64,000 bases of DNA from Sphingomonas aliaeris (GTDB lineage: Bacteria > Pseudomonadota > Alphaproteobacteria > Sphingomonadales > Sphingomonadaceae), in NCBI RefSeq assembly GCF_016743815.1, contig NZ_CP061035.1:3407001-3471000 (forward strand), written 5' to 3'. The notes under the pieces were generated by a model, which was not told the origin of the DNA, made no database searches, and worked only from the letters and a program-made list of their open reading frames with translations. Of the stretch, positions 37,367-48,800 are shown in pieces (position 1 is the first letter of the stretch; every line of letters starts with the position of its first letter). The translations under genes were made by a program, and so were the position numbers.

Positions 37367-37795
37367 TCAGCCGAACACCAGCCAGCGATTGAGAATGAAG
37401 GTGAAGATGGTCGCCAGCGCGATCGCGGGCAATGCGATCGCCCAGGCCGGCAGCCCGAAATGCGCGGTGCCGATCCAGGTGACGAGTGCGTTCAGCGCGA
37501 CGCCCGAACTTTGCACCGCGACGAATTTCACTTGCTGCTGGCCACCCGCCTCGCGCGTGCCGTGCCCCTTGAAGCTCCAGCGGCTGTGCAGGAAATAGCC
37601 CGCCGTCACCGCCACGGCGAATGCGGGCGGCACGGCGTAGACCGACTTGGCCCCGAGAAACACCCAATGCGTCAGCGGCAGGAAAACGGCGAGATAGATC
37701 ACCGTCGAAATTCCGCCGGCAATGCCGAACCGGATGATCTGTCCAAGCAGGCCACTCGCGCGCAGGCTTTCGATTTGTCTGATGATCGCGGTCAC
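37367..37795 (-). CDS. GtrA family membrane protein
   Basis: This 142-residue GtrA/DPMS3-type protein has four predicted helices (IRFGIAGGISTVIYLAVFLP, AVPPAFAVAVTAGYFLHSRW, FVAVQSSGVALNALVTWIG, then ALATIFTFILNRWLVFG). Family members help flip polyprenyl-linked sugars or modify cell-surface polymers. The start is a GTG at 37795 (VTAIIRQ). It is divergent from the GT-C-like gene across about 60 bp. Confidence 0.88.
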   Translation of the reverse strand: MTAIIRQIESLRASGLLGQIIRFGIAGGISTVIYLAVFLPLTHWVFLGAKSVYAVPPAFAVAVTAGYFLHSRWSFKGHGTREAGGQQQVKFVAVQSSGVALNALVTWIGTAHFGLPAWAIALPAIALATIFTFILNRWLVFG

Positions 37796-37854
37796 GCCTG
37801 CCTTGCCCTTTGTGACGGTGGCAGTAGAGCGCGGGACGGGGTGAGGAAAGCATT

Positions 37855-39680
37855 TTGAACGAACCTGCAAAATCCGGCGTGCAGTTGCGAGACGAACTGG
37901 ATCGCAACTGGGTGAAGCTGACGCTGATCGCATGGGTGCTGCTGGTCGGCTGGTACGTGTTCGACCGGGGGAATTCGATCCACTGGCTGTCGCTGGGCGA
38001 TACCGACGACAATATGCGGCTGGCACAGGTGCGGGCGCTGCTCGACGGGCAGGGCTGGTACGATCTGCGGCAATACCGGCTGAGCCCGCCCAAGGGCTTC
38101 GACATCCACTGGAGCCGGCTGGTCGACCTGCCGATCGCGGGCATGATCCTGCTGTTCCGTCCATTCGTCGGGACGGGCGAGGCGGAGCGGATGGCGTGCG
38201 GGCTGGCGCCGTTGCTGCCCCTGTCGATCACGATGATCGGTCTGGCCGCGACGGTGCGCCGGCTGGTCAGCCCGGTCGCATGGCCGCTCGCCATCGTGTT
38301 TCTGGTCGGCGCGACCGCGACGATGCTGATGTTCATGCCCGACCGCGTTGATCATCACGGCTGGCAACTGGCGATGCTGAGCCTGACGGTAGCGGGATTG
38401 TGCGATCCCCGTCAGGCGCGCGGGGGGCGCGATCGTGGGCGCGGCCAGTGCATTCTCGCTGACGATCGGGCTGGAGATGCTGCCTTATGTCGCGATGGCC
38501 GGTGCGATCATCGGATTGCGCTGGGTATGGGACCGGGCCGAGGCACGTCGCCTGATGATCTATGCGCTGACGCTGGGTGCGGGCAGCGCGATCGGCTACG
38601 TCCTGTTCGCCTCCAATGCCAACCGCGTGCTGCGATGCGATGCGCTGACCCCCCGTCTGGCTGAGCGTGATGGTCGTCGGCGGAGCCTTGCTGTACGCGA
38701 TGGGGCTGGTGAATCCAGAGAAGCGCTGGCAGCGGCTTTCGCTTGCGCTCGTCGCGGCGGCGGTCGTTGGCGGAGGGTTCGCCTGGCTATTCCCGCAATG
38801 CCTGGGCCGGCCGGAACAGGTATCGCCCGAACTGGCGCGGACGTGGCTGAACAACGTCAAAGAAGCGCGGCCGGTCTATAAACACGCCTTCCGCATGGCC
38901 TTCCCGATCGTCGCGCTGCCAGTGATCGGCGTGATCGGTGCCGCGGTCGCGACGTGGCGCGCCCGCAAGGCACCGAACATCACCGGCTGGGTTCCGGTGT
39001 TGATGTTCGTCACCTTCGCCGCGCTGATGCTGTTGTGGCAGACGCGCGCCGGACCGGCGGCGCAATTGCTGGCGGTGCCGGGCGCGGTGGCGCTGGGCTG
39101 GATCGTGCTGCCCTGGTGCCTCGATTCGCGATTCATGCTGGTCCGCGTGTTCGGCACGGTGGCGGCGTTCCTGACGGTGTCGGGGCTGTTCGCCGGACTG
39201 ATCGCGACGCCCAAGAGCTTCAACCTGTTCGGCTGGCGGTTGAATTATACGGCGCCGAATCCGCCGAGCAAGCGCATCCAGACGGTCAACCGCTCGACCG
39301 GCCTGTGCCTGACCCTGCCCGCGATGCGTGCGCTGGACCGCTATCCGAAGCAGACCGTAATGACCTTCGTCGATCTCGGCCCGCGGCTGATCGTGCTGAC
39401 GCATCACAATGCCATCGCCGGTCCGTATCACCGCAATGGCGAGCAGATCCTGGACGTGCAGCACGCCTTTTCCCGCAGCCCTGCGAATTTCCGCGCGATC
39501 GCTCGCAAATATGGGGCGACGTTGCTGCTGGTCTGCCCGAACATGGCGGAATCGACCGTGTACCGGGCGCGCAACCCCGGCGGGTTCTACGACCAGCTGG
39601 CGCACAACAGGCGGCCCGACTGGCTGAAGCCGTTACCGCTGCCGCGCAATTCCCCGTTCCGGCTGTGGCATATCGAATAA
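37855..39680 (+). pseudogene. large GT-C-like membrane protein, broken by two frameshifts
   Basis: This integral membrane protein of about 608 residues starts with a TTG at 37855. The first periplasmic loop, LGDTDDNMRLAQVRALLDGQ, carries the acidic pair typical of GT-C transferases such as STT3/AglB. DRVDHHGWQLAMLSL follows at about residue 163. About ten further helices and a soluble C-terminal part (IVLTHHNAIAGPYHRNGEQI) complete it. The frame breaks at a G6 run (38422-38427) and at a C6 run (38649-38654). Deleting one base from each restores GGAIVGAASAFSLTIGLEM and ALTPVWLSVMVVGGALL. It is likely a surface-glycan transferase gene, but the exact family is uncertain. Confidence 0.8.
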
Positions 39681-39695
39681 CAGCCGCGCCGGGGA

Positions 39696-40316
39696 TCAGG
39701 TCAGGCTGATCCGCACCCCGTCGATCACGAACTGCACCGCCAGTGCGGCGAGCAGGACGCCGAGCAGGCGGGTGATCACCGCCTCGATCTTCGCACCCAG
39801 CACGCGCATGATCGGGCCGGCGGCGAGCAACGCGACCAACGTCAGTAGCAGGATCGTCGCGAGCGAGCCGAGCACGACCAGGGATGCCTCCAGCCCGTGC
39901 GACCGGCCCATCAACAGCATGACGGAGGCGATGGACCCCGGCCCGGCGATCATCGGCATGGCCATCGGGAAGATCGACACGTCCTCCACTTCCGGAGTCG
40001 CGGCAACCTTGGCGGCGCGATCCTCGCGGCGTTCGGTGCGCTTTTCGAACACCATTTCCAGCGCGATGAGGAACAGCATGATCCCGCCGGCGATGCGGAA
40101 GCTGGCCAGGTTGATGCCGAGGCCCTTGAGCAACGCTTCCCCGAACAGCGCAAAGACTAGCAGGATCGCGGCAGCGACCAGCACCGCGCGCACGGCCATC
40201 GAGCGGCGTTGGATCGCGCTCGCCCCCGTCGTCAGCCCGGCATAGATCGGTGCGCAACCCGGGGGATCGATGACCACGAAGAACGTGATCAGCGACGAGA
40301 TATAGAGTTCGATCAT
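39696..40316 (-). CDS. MarC family integral membrane protein
   Basis: This 206-residue MarC/UPF0056 protein has six hydrophobic helices. It begins [20 protein letters not shown] and includes [40 protein letters not shown] and [18 protein letters not shown]. The family was once linked to multiple antibiotic resistance, and its function remains undefined. Its ATG overlaps the folD stop (ATGA at 40313-40316), making it the last gene of the operon. Confidence 0.92.
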   Translation of the reverse strand: MIELYISSLITFFVVIDPPGCAPIYAGLTTGASAIQRRSMAVRAVLVAAAILLVFALFGEALLKGLGINLASFRIAGGIMLFLIALEMVFEKRTERREDRAAKVAATPEVEDVSIFPMAMPMIAGPGSIASVMLLMGRSHGLEASLVVLGSLATILLLTLVALLAAGPIMRVLGAKIEAVITRLLGVLLAALAVQFVIDGVRISLT

Positions 40317-41203
40317 CGCTCGCCCCCGTTCGGCGCGGTCTCGATCATCGGTACGCCAGCGCGGCGGTGCGCGGAGATCAAGGTGTTGCGCAGCAGGCAG
40401 GCGATCGTCATCGGCCCGACGCCGCCGGGCACCGGCGTCACCGCGCCCGCCACGCTCATCGCGCCGGCGAAATCGACATCGCCGACCAGCCCCGCCGCGG
40501 TGCGGTTGATGCCGACGTCGATCACGCACGCACCGGGTTTGAGCCATTCGCCCTTGATCATCTCCGCGCGACCGACCGCGGCGATGACGATGTCCGCCCG
40601 TGCGACGACGCCCGCCAGATCGCGGGTGCGGGAGTGCGCGACGGTGACGGTGCAGCTTTCGGCGATCAGCAATTGCGCCATCGGCTTGCCGACGATGTTC
40701 GACCGTCCGATCACCACCGCATCGAGGCCCGACAGGTCGCCGAGCGTATCCTTCAGCAGCATGACGCAGCCCGCCGGGGTGCAGGGCACGAAGCCGTCCA
40801 GCCCGGTCGCCAGCCGCCCGGCATTGACCGGGTGGAACCCGTCTACGTCCTTGTCGGGGTCGATCCGCGTGATCACGGCCTGTTCGTCGATATGCGGCGG
40901 CAGGGGCAACTGCACGAGGATGCCGTCCACTTCCGCATCGCCGTTCAGCCGATCGATCACCGCCAGCAGATCGTCCTGATCGACATCGGCGGGAAGGCGG
41001 TGTTCGAAGCTCTGCATCCCCGCCTCGCGCGTGGCCTTGCCCTTCGAGCGGACATAGACCGCGCTCGCAGGATCCTCGCCGACAAGCACTACGGCGAGCC
41101 CGGGGACGCGTCCGCTTGCTGCGTGAAAGGCCGCGACGCCCTCGCCGACCCGCGCGCGAAGCCCCGCCGCAAAGGCCTTACCATCGATGATCTGTGCGCT
41201 CAT
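40313..41203 (-). CDS. folD: methylenetetrahydrofolate dehydrogenase/cyclohydrolase
   Basis: This bifunctional enzyme of one-carbon metabolism interconverts 5,10-methylene-THF and 10-formyl-THF with NADP. The 296-residue protein shows [20 protein letters not shown] (about residues 40-59, with the catalytic Tyr and Lys), [33 protein letters not shown] and [37 protein letters not shown] ends the domain. It overlaps marC downstream and the DUF167 gene upstream by four bases each. Confidence 0.97.
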   Translation of the reverse strand: MSAQIIDGKAFAAGLRARVGEGVAAFHAASGRVPGLAVVLVGEDPASAVYVRSKGKATREAGMQSFEHRLPADVDQDDLLAVIDRLNGDAEVDGILVQLPLPPHIDEQAVITRIDPDKDVDGFHPVNAGRLATGLDGFVPCTPAGCVMLLKDTLGDLSGLDAVVIGRSNIVGKPMAQLLIAESCTVTVAHSRTRDLAGVVARADIVIAAVGRAEMIKGEWLKPGACVIDVGINRTAAGLVGDVDFAGAMSVAGAVTPVPGGVGPMTIACLLRNTLISAHRRAGVPMIETAPNGGER

Positions 41204-41502
41204 GGCGCCGCCTCATAGAGACGCCGGGCGATCTCCGCCAGCGCCTGTGGGTCGCCGGGGATGTGCAGCCGCTTCACGCGCGCGGTGTCGCCCGAAATGA
41301 TCGAGACGCTTCCCTTGGCGACCCCGAAAGCCTTTGCGATCAGCGGGATGAGCGCCGCGTTGGCGGCACCATCGACCGGTGGCGCGGTCAGCCGGGCGGT
41401 GAAATGCTCGGGGGTGCCGGGCGCGAAAGTTTCCCGCGATGCGCGCGGCGTGACGCGGACGGCGACGACGATGCCGTCCGACGCCGTCGTCCAGGCCGGC
41501 AC
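41200..41502 (-). CDS. DUF167 (YggU) family protein
   Basis: This 100-residue protein has the family pattern [15 protein letters not shown] (about residues 15-29) and [20 protein letters not shown] (about 38-57), followed by [17 protein letters not shown]. It is a small alpha/beta protein of unknown function, frequently next to yggT as here. It is part of the tonB-like-yggT-DUF167-folD-marC operon. Confidence 0.92.
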   Translation of the reverse strand: MPAWTTASDGIVVAVRVTPRASRETFAPGTPEHFTARLTAPPVDGAANAALIPLIAKAFGVAKGSVSIISGDTARVKRLHIPGDPQALAEIARRLYEAAP

Positions 41503-41538
41503 GTGCCGCGACTCACGCCGTCAGGGTGAAGACGCCGA

Positions 41539-41850
41539 TCACACCGACGAGGCGGCGACGCCGAACATCAGCTGGTTGATCCCTGCGCTGACCAGCTTCT
41601 GCAGGATCAGGAGGATGACCAGGACGACCAGTGGCGACAGGTCGAGCGCGCCGAAATCGGGAAGGATACGGCGGATCGGGCGATAGAGCGGCTCGGTCAT
41701 CCGGCGTAGCGCTTCCCAGATCGTGCGCACCGTGTCGTTATCGGTGTTGATCACGTTGAAAGCGATCAGCCAAGACAGGATCGCCTGCACGATGATGATC
41801 CACCACACGACGGTTAGGAGCACCTGGACGATCTGTAGAATGACGATCAA
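41539..41850 (-). CDS. YggT family membrane protein
   Basis: This protein of about 103 residues has two paired hydrophobic helices (IVQVLLTVVWWIIIVQAILS near the start and LSPLVVLVILLILQKLVSAG near the end). The signature AFNVINTDNDTVRTIWEALR and MTEPLYRPIRRILPDFG lies between them. A TTG at 41850 is the probable start. The same frame is open back into the tonB-like gene, but that apparent fusion probably results from a base error at 42006-42011. Confidence 0.85.
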   Translation of the reverse strand: MIVILQIVQVLLTVVWWIIIVQAILSWLIAFNVINTDNDTVRTIWEALRRMTEPLYRPIRRILPDFGALDLSPLVVLVILLILQKLVSAGINQLMFGVAASSV

Positions 41851-41957
41851 TGACGGTCTCCGGATAAGGTTGTCGTCCCCCGATAGCCCATGCGGCCATC
41901 GGGGAACAACACCCGACCGTCCGGGCGGAGGATGCGCCGCGATCCGGCGCGCCGATA

Positions 41958-42339
41958 TCAGGCGGTGACGAGTGTCCGGTGGTCGGCGGGGCCGGAACGG
42001 CGCGCGGGGGGTGACGATGCGTTCGGCGACGCTGACGACCGCGACGTGGTTGCGCGCGCGTGCCTCTTCCGGGCCGGCGGGCAGCGGATCGGCGCGGCGC
42101 AGCTTGGCCACCGCGCGGCGATCCAGGCTGTCGTCGCCCGACGATCCGACGACGCGGATGTCGCCGATGCCGCCATCGGGATAGACGGTGAAGGACAGCA
42201 TCACGACGCCGGTGCGATAGTCGCAATCCGGGCTCATCGGATCCTGCAGCGTGACGCGGGCGATAACGTTGCCGAGTTCGGCGATCCAGCGGTTCATGTC
42301 GGCCCAGCCGGTCGGTTCGGTGCGGTTCGTATCGGGCAT
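41958..42339 (-). pseudogene. TonB C-terminal-like protein, probably frameshifted
   Basis: Residues about 15-100 resemble a TonB C-terminal domain (RTGVVMLSFTVYPDGGIGDI, then GSSGDDSLDRRAVAKLRRAD). There is no transmembrane anchor, so it may act in the cytoplasm or be a stand-alone domain. As given, the frame runs on without a stop into yggT. If the G6 run at 42006-42011 is one base too long, the protein ends at 41958 as ARRSGPADHRTLVTA, giving about 126 residues. The next repeat lies 125 bases upstream. Confidence 0.65.
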
Positions 42340-42463
42340 GAGGGAGTACTCCTGCTTCGGGGACTCGCAGGATAGGCCGGGGATGTGATGCTTACGCTAC
42401 CGCCACGTGACGGTTTGGCGACAGCGACGCGCGCCCGGGCCGGGGACCGGTCTTTCCAGCCGT

Positions 42464-42560
42464 CGTCATTCCCGCGAAGGCGGGAATCCATAATCACGCA
42501 CCCTTGCGGCTGATGAAACAAGGTCAGCCAGTATGGATTCCCGCCTTCGCGGGAATGACG
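42464..42560. repeat. palindromic repeat, family B
   Basis: CGTCATTCCCGCGAAGGCGG (42464-42483) opposes CCGCCTTCGCGGGAATGACG (42541-42560). The arms are nearly identical to those of the element at 30803-30899. It lies in the 259-bp gap between the tonB-like gene and argB. The rest of that gap shows no other feature. Confidence 0.9.
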
Positions 42561-42598
42561 ATGAAGTTGCGGCGGTTCAGCCGCGAAATATCAACCTC

Positions 42599-43498
42599 TC
42601 AGCGGTGGACCAGCGTGCCGGCGCCTTCGCGGGTGAAGATTTCCAGCAGCATGCCGTGGGGCACGCGGCCGTCGATGATGACCGCGGCGTCGACCCCGCC
42701 CTCGACCGCAGCGACGCAGGTCTCCAGCTTGGGGATCATGCCGCCCGTCACGGTGCCGTCCGCGCGCAGTTCGGCGATGCGCGCGGGGTCCAGATCGGTG
42801 AGCAATTCGCCCTGCTTGTCGAGCACGCCGACCACGTCGGTCAGCAGGAAGAAGCGCGACGCACCGAGCGCGGCAGCGATCGCGCCGGCCATCGTATCGG
42901 CGTTGATATTGTAGGTGTGCCCGTCCGCCCCGATCGCGATCGGCGCGATGACCGGGATGATTCCGGCCGCCGAGAGCGTATCGATGATGCGCCGGTCCAC
43001 CCCGACCGGTTCGCCGACGAAGCCGAGATCGACGTGCCGTTCGATCCCCTGCAATTTGTCGGGCGTGCTGCGGCCGACCTTTTCCGCGGTGACGAAGCCC
43101 GCATCCTTGCCCGACAGGCCGACCGCGCGGCCGCCCGCCTGACCGATCCAGCCGACGATTTCCTTGTTGATGCTGCCCGCCAGAACCATCTCGGCGATCT
43201 GCGCGGTCTCCGCATCGGTGACGCGCAGGCCGTCCACGAAGCGCGATTCGACGCCGAGCCGCTTGAGCATGGCGCCGATCTGCGGCCCGCCGCCATGCAC
43301 GACGACCGGGTTGATGCCGACCGCCTTCAGCAGCACCACGTCCTCGGCGAAATCGCGCTGCAATTCGGGGCTGCCCATCGCATGCCCGCCATATTTCACG
43401 ACGAACGTCTGCCCCGCATAACGCTGGAGATACGGCAGCGCCTCGACGAGCGTCTCGGCCTTTTCGAGCAAGGCGGCGGGGGGCGTATGATCGGTCAT
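42599..43498 (-). CDS. argB: acetylglutamate kinase
   Basis: ArgB phosphorylates N-acetylglutamate in arginine synthesis and is often the feedback-controlled step. The 299-residue amino acid kinase-fold protein has the ATP-site lysine in [11 protein letters not shown] (about residues 32-42). [38 protein letters not shown] and [20 protein letters not shown] follow. It is apparently monocistronic. Confidence 0.97.
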   Translation of the reverse strand: MTDHTPPAALLEKAETLVEALPYLQRYAGQTFVVKYGGHAMGSPELQRDFAEDVVLLKAVGINPVVVHGGGPQIGAMLKRLGVESRFVDGLRVTDAETAQIAEMVLAGSINKEIVGWIGQAGGRAVGLSGKDAGFVTAEKVGRSTPDKLQGIERHVDLGFVGEPVGVDRRIIDTLSAAGIIPVIAPIAIGADGHTYNINADTMAGAIAAALGASRFFLLTDVVGVLDKQGELLTDLDPARIAELRADGTVTGGMIPKLETCVAAVEGGVDAAVIIDGRVPHGMLLEIFTREGAGTLVHR

Positions 43499-43555
43499 GG
43501 CGCGCGCCTTAGCGGCTCGTGTCGGCGAGCGAAAGCAGGAGTGGGCTGAGGCGGA

Positions 43556-44230
43556 TCAGGCGCGATCCAGCCGCCGGCCGAGCGACACCACCAGATAGAT
43601 GAGCGGCGGCACGAGCAGGACCGACAGCGTGATCTTCGCAAGCATCTGCCCCGCGATCAGCTCGCCGATCGGGAAGACGCCGTAGAATGCGATCGTCGCG
43701 AACAGCAGGGTATCCACGATCTGGCTGAGCACGCTGGCGATCGCGGCGCGGAACCAGAGCAGCTTGCTCCCCTCCCTGCCCTTCATCGCGGCGAAGATCG
43801 TGACGTTCAGCGTCTGCGAGATGCCATAGGCGATGATCCCGCCGAGCCAGATCCGCCATGTCGCGCCGAGCACGAGCTGGATCGCGTCGCGATTGGCGGG
43901 CTGCATGTCGGGTGACGCCGGCAGCAGATGGACGATCCAGGACAGGATGATCGAGATGATCAGCGGGACGAATCCGATGCGGACGAGCTGGTTCGCGACC
44001 TTCGGACCGTGCAGTTCGGCGACCGCGCTGGACACGATGACCAGCAGCAGGAAGGCGAATATCCCCGCCTCCACCGCCAGCGGCCCGAGCCCGAAGACCG
44101 GGCCGATCGCCGACAATGGCCCCAAAGAGACCTGTTTGTTGCCGAGCACCCCGGCGATGCACACCATGCCGCCGTAGAAGATCGAGAAGACGAAGGGCGA
44201 GCGGGATATCTTGATCGGAGCGGTTTCCAT
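43556..44230 (-). CDS. queuosine precursor transporter, YhhQ/VUT family
   Basis: This 224-residue membrane protein has about six helices. [60 protein letters not shown] and [17 protein letters not shown] match the YhhQ family, which imports queuosine precursors (preQ0/preQ1) in characterised members. Met1 at 44230 was chosen because in-frame codons upstream lack family similarity. It is divergent from nupC across about 160 bp. Confidence 0.88.
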   Translation of the reverse strand: METAPIKISRSPFVFSIFYGGMVCIAGVLGNKQVSLGPLSAIGPVFGLGPLAVEAGIFAFLLLVIVSSAVAELHGPKVANQLVRIGFVPLIISIILSWIVHLLPASPDMQPANRDAIQLVLGATWRIWLGGIIAYGISQTLNVTIFAAMKGREGSKLLWFRAAIASVLSQIVDTLLFATIAFYGVFPIGELIAGQMLAKITLSVLLVPPLIYLVVSLGRRLDRA

Positions 44231-44392
44231 CGCGCCGACGCTACCCGTTCGGGCGGTCGCGTCAATCCGTCTGGGAGGCCGGAAGCGCGGCCGGGCCGGG
44301 TGCGGCACACAATTCGGTTGCGGAATCCCTGCCAAAGCTGCGAAGCGTGGGGAAAGGCGGGCCACGGGCCCGAGCGGGGATTACGGGGTACG

Positions 44393-45667
44393 ATGAACAG
44401 GTTCCTTATCGGTCTGGCGGGTATGGCCGTGATCCTGGGCATCGCGGTGCTGCTGTCGAACGACCGCCGGGCGATCCGCCTGCGCGTCGTCGGCGCGGCG
44501 TTCGCCCTGCAGGCCGGGATCGCCGTGCTGGTGCTGTATTCCGAAGCCGGCAAGATGATCCTGAGCGAGATGTCGGGCGGGGTCGCGAACCTGCTCGGCT
44601 ATTCGCAAAAGGGCACGGAATTCCTGTTCGGCACGCTGGCGACGCCGGAGATCGGCGGACGCAGCTTCGCGATCGCCGCGCTGCCGGTGATCATCTTCTT
44701 CGCCAGCCTGGTGTCGATCCTCTATTATCTCGGCATCATGCAGCTGATCGTGCGCTGGGTCGGCGGCGCGATCGAATGGGTGATCGGCGTGTCGAAGGTG
44801 GAATCGCTGTGCGCGGCGGCGAACATCTTCGTCGGGCAGAGCGAATCGCCGCTCGTCATCCGCCCGTATCTGGCGGGCCTGACCCCGCCGCAATTGTTCA
44901 CGGTGATGACCAGCGGGATGGCCGGCGTCGCGGGGACGATCCTGGCGGCCTATGCGTCGATGGGGATCCGCATCGACTATCTGCTCGCGGCAAGCTTCAT
45001 GGCGGCACCGGGCGGGATCCTGATGGCCAAGATCATCATGCCGGACAGCCGCGCGACGCCCGATGGCGAACTGCCGCTGGGCGACGTGCCGGAAAGCATC
45101 GCGGGCGAGCCGCTGCCGCAGGCGACGCATGACGAGGAAAAGCCGGCAAACCTGATCATGGCGGCGGCACAGGGTGCGCAGACCGGCGTCAAGCTGGCGG
45201 TCGCGGTGGGCGCGATGGTGCTGGCGTTCGTCGCTTTGGTCGCGCTCGCCAACGGGCTGCTCGGCGGGATCGGGGCGTGGTTCGGCTATCCGGGCCTAAG
45301 CTTCCAGGGGCTGCTCGGTTATGTCTTCGCGCCGATCATGTTCCTGCTGAACGTGCCGTGGCACGAGGCGGGGATCGCCGGCGGGCTGTTCGGGCAGAAG
45401 ATCGTGCTGAACGAATTCGTCGCCTATATCAGTCTCGGCGCGCAGCAGGCGCAGAACGGCGCGCTCAGCCCGCGCACCGTTGCCGTCGTCACCTTTTCGC
45501 TGTGTGGATTCGCCAATTTCAGCTCGATCGCGATCCAGATGGCGGTGACGGGCAGCCTCGCACCGAACCAGCGCCCGATGATCGCCAGGCTGGGCCTGCG
45601 CGCGCTGGCGGCGGGCAGCCTCGCCAATCTGATGTCGGCGGCGCTGGCGGGATTGCTGATCGCCTGA
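44393..45667 (+). CDS. concentrative nucleoside transporter (NupC family)
   Basis: This 424-residue CNT-family nucleoside:cation symporter has the conserved [20 protein letters not shown] motif (about residues 140-159). [19 protein letters not shown] and the C-terminal [14 protein letters not shown] and [16 protein letters not shown] follow in order. These correspond to the nucleoside-binding elements. The start ATG at 44393 gives a hydrophobic first helix. A 179-bp gap without features separates it from the next gene. Confidence 0.93.
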   Translation: MNRFLIGLAGMAVILGIAVLLSNDRRAIRLRVVGAAFALQAGIAVLVLYSEAGKMILSEMSGGVANLLGYSQKGTEFLFGTLATPEIGGRSFAIAALPVIIFFASLVSILYYLGIMQLIVRWVGGAIEWVIGVSKVESLCAAANIFVGQSESPLVIRPYLAGLTPPQLFTVMTSGMAGVAGTILAAYASMGIRIDYLLAASFMAAPGGILMAKIIMPDSRATPDGELPLGDVPESIAGEPLPQATHDEEKPANLIMAAAQGAQTGVKLAVAVGAMVLAFVALVALANGLLGGIGAWFGYPGLSFQGLLGYVFAPIMFLLNVPWHEAGIAGGLFGQKIVLNEFVAYISLGAQQAQNGALSPRTVAVVTFSLCGFANFSSIAIQMAVTGSLAPNQRPMIARLGLRALAAGSLANLMSAALAGLLIA

Positions 45668-45846
45668 CCCCCCTGACCGGCGGCAGCGACCCGAAGGCCA
45701 TCGCGGACCCGCCTCTCGACTGATACAAATCAACACGGTAAACGGCACGGGTCTGCCGCCGGGCCGACGTGTATTGCGTGACAGATATTTCATCCTGCCG
45801 ACACGCTCCGCGCAGCGCGCCGGCGCTAGGGGCTGCGCACGTCACC

Positions 45847-48800
45847 ATGTCAAAGCCCATCTTCTTCGATGCCCGGGGGACGCGCCGTCGCTGGTCGCTC
45901 CGCAGCCTGTTCGCCGCGATCGCCGCCCTGGTGATTGCCGCGGGCCTGTTCGCTATGACCATCCTGAACGTGCCATCGGGCGAGCCGTTGCCGATCCGGT
46001 ACGAACGCGCGCACGCCACGCCAGTGCTGGTCGACCAGGTCACCGCGATCCGCCGCAAGATCAGCGGCAGCCTGCGTTCGCTCGGCTGGTTGCCAAAGCA
46101 TAACGCCCGCGGCAAGCCGGGTGGGAAGCCGCTGTCGGTCGGCTTCTACGTGCCGTGGGACGATGCCAGCCGCGTGTCGCTGAGCGCGCATATGGACCAG
46201 TTGAACTGGGTCGTGCCGGCCTTTTTCAGCATCGGGCCGGATCATAAGCTGGTCGAGACACCCGATCCGCGCTTCGACCTGATCATGGGCACCACGACCC
46301 GCCGTCCTGCCGTGCTGCCGATGCTGCAGAATATCGCGGGCGGCAATTGGGACGGTGCGGGCATGGCGACGCTGATGCACGACGTGCCCAAGCGGCGCGC
46401 GATGCTGGTGGAATTCGCGGACGCGCTCGAGAAGCACCGATCGATCGGCGCGGTGTTCGACCTGGAGAGCCTGCCGGAAAATTCGCTGAACGATTATCGT
46501 GCGTTCCTGGCCGATGCGCGCAGGATCTTCGCGCCGCGCAAATTGCTCGTCACGGTCACGGTTCCCGCTGGCGACGAGGCGTGGGATCTGCGCGCGTTCG
46601 CCAAGGTCTCCGATCGCGTGTTCCTGATGAATTACGACGAGCATTGGCAGGGCGGCACCGCAGGGCCGATCGCATCGCAGCCCTGGTTCCTGCACCAGTT
46701 GCGCAACGCCGTGGCCACGGTCGGGCGCGACAAGCTGATCGTCGCCTATGGCAGCTATGGCTATGATTGGCACGGCGAGGGCAAGGACGCGCATGTCGAT
46801 GCGCTGACGATCGAGGAGGCGTGGCTCGCCGCGCATGACAGCGGCGCCAAGATCACGTTCGATCCTGCGAGCGGCAATACGACCTTCGCCTATAACGACG
46901 GCACGACCGACCATCACGTCTGGATGCTGGATGCGACCGCGGTTTGGAACCAGTTGCGCGTGACGCATGCGATGGGGGTCAATTCCGTCGCGCTCTGGCG
47001 GTTGGGCAGCGAGGACCCCGGCATCTGGGCCGGATTGGCGGCATGGCAGGGCAAGGGGATGCCCGATTTGTCGAAGATCAGCCCGTTGACCAATGTCGAT
47101 GTCGAGGGAAATGGAGAGATCTTGCGCATCGCCGCTACGCCGGCTGATGGCAGCCGGACGGTCCGCAGCGATGCGAACCGGCTGATCCGCGACGTAAACT
47201 ACACCAAATTGCCGACGCCGTTCATCGTCCAGCGCGTCGGCGACCGGCCGAAGGAACTGGCGCTGACGTTCGACGACGGGCCGGACGGGACATGGACGCC
47301 CAAGATCCTGGACATATTGAAGGCGAAGAAGGCGGTCGGCACCTTCTTCATCGTCGGCGAGAATGCGATCGCGCACCCCCTGCTGATGCGGCGGATCGTC
47401 GACGAAGGCAGCGAGATCGGCAACCACAGCTATACGCACCCGAACATGGCGCTGGCATCGCCGCGCGGGATCGGGGTCGAACTGAACGCAACGCAGCGGC
47501 TGATCCAGGCCTATACCGGGCGCGGCACGCGGCTGTTCCGCGCACCCTATTTCGGGGATGCCGAACCGACCACCGAGGACGAACTGTTCCCCGCGCTGCA
47601 GGCGCAGGAGCGCGGCTATACGATCGTCGGGCTGCACGTCGATCCGAACGACTGGCAGCGTCCTGGCGTCGATGCGATCGTGAACCAGACGGTGGATCAG
47701 GTGCTGGCCGCGACGGACGAACGATCGGGCAACGTAATCCTGCTGCACGATGGCGGTGGCGACCGGTCCGAAACGGTAATTGCGCTGCCGCGGATCATCG
47801 ATCGGTTGCGGGAGAAGGGGTACAGCTTCGTGCCCGTATCGCGGCTCGCCGGGCTTTCGCGCGAGCAGGTGATGCCGAGCATCGCAGGCAACGACCTGTT
47901 CGCGGTGCGCGTCGACGTCGCCATCTTCGCCTTTCTGGCGTTTATCGGCTGGGCGCTGAAATGGATGTTCTTCCTGGCCATCTCGCTGGGTATCGCGCGT
48001 GCGATCCTGATGGCGGGGCTGGCGATGTGGAACAAGCGCCGCGAACTGGGCATCATCCCGCCGCCGTTCGATACGGAGCGTCTGGTGTCGGTGATCATCC
48101 CGGCATGGAACGAGGAACGTGTGATCGTGTCGTCGATCACGCGTGTGCTGGCGAGCACGGATGCACGGATCGAGGTGATCGTCGCCGACGACGGATCGAT
48201 CGACGGCACCAGCGCGGTCGTCGCCGCGGCATTCGGTTCGGACCCCCGCGTGCAATTGCTGACACTGGCGAACGGCGGCAAGGCCGAGGCGCTCAACCGC
48301 GCGCTGACGCATGCCCGGGGCGAGATAATCGTCGCGCTGGATGCCGATACGCAATTCGAGAAGGAAACCGTCGCACGGCTGGTGCGCTGGTTCGACGATC
48401 CGCAGATCGGTGCGGTCGCGGGCAATGCGAAGGTCGGCAACCGCGTCAACCTGGTCACGCGCTGGCAGGCGGTGGAATATGTCACCGCGCAGAATGTCGA
48501 GCGCCGCGCGCTGGCGCAATTCGATGCGATGATGGTCGTGCCCGGCGCGGTCGGGGCGTGGCGCCGCGCTGCGCTGGATGAGGTCGGCGGCTATCCGATC
48601 GACACGCTGGCGGAGGATCAGGACCTGACGATCGCGATCCAGCGTGCCGGCTGGCGGATCGCCTATGACGTCGATGCCGTCGCCTGGACCGAATCGCCCG
48701 AAAGCTTCACAGCACTGGCCAAGCAGCGCTTCCGCTGGGCGTTCGGGACGCTGCAATGCCTGTTCAAGCATCGCAGCGTGTTGCGGACGCGCAAGCCAAG

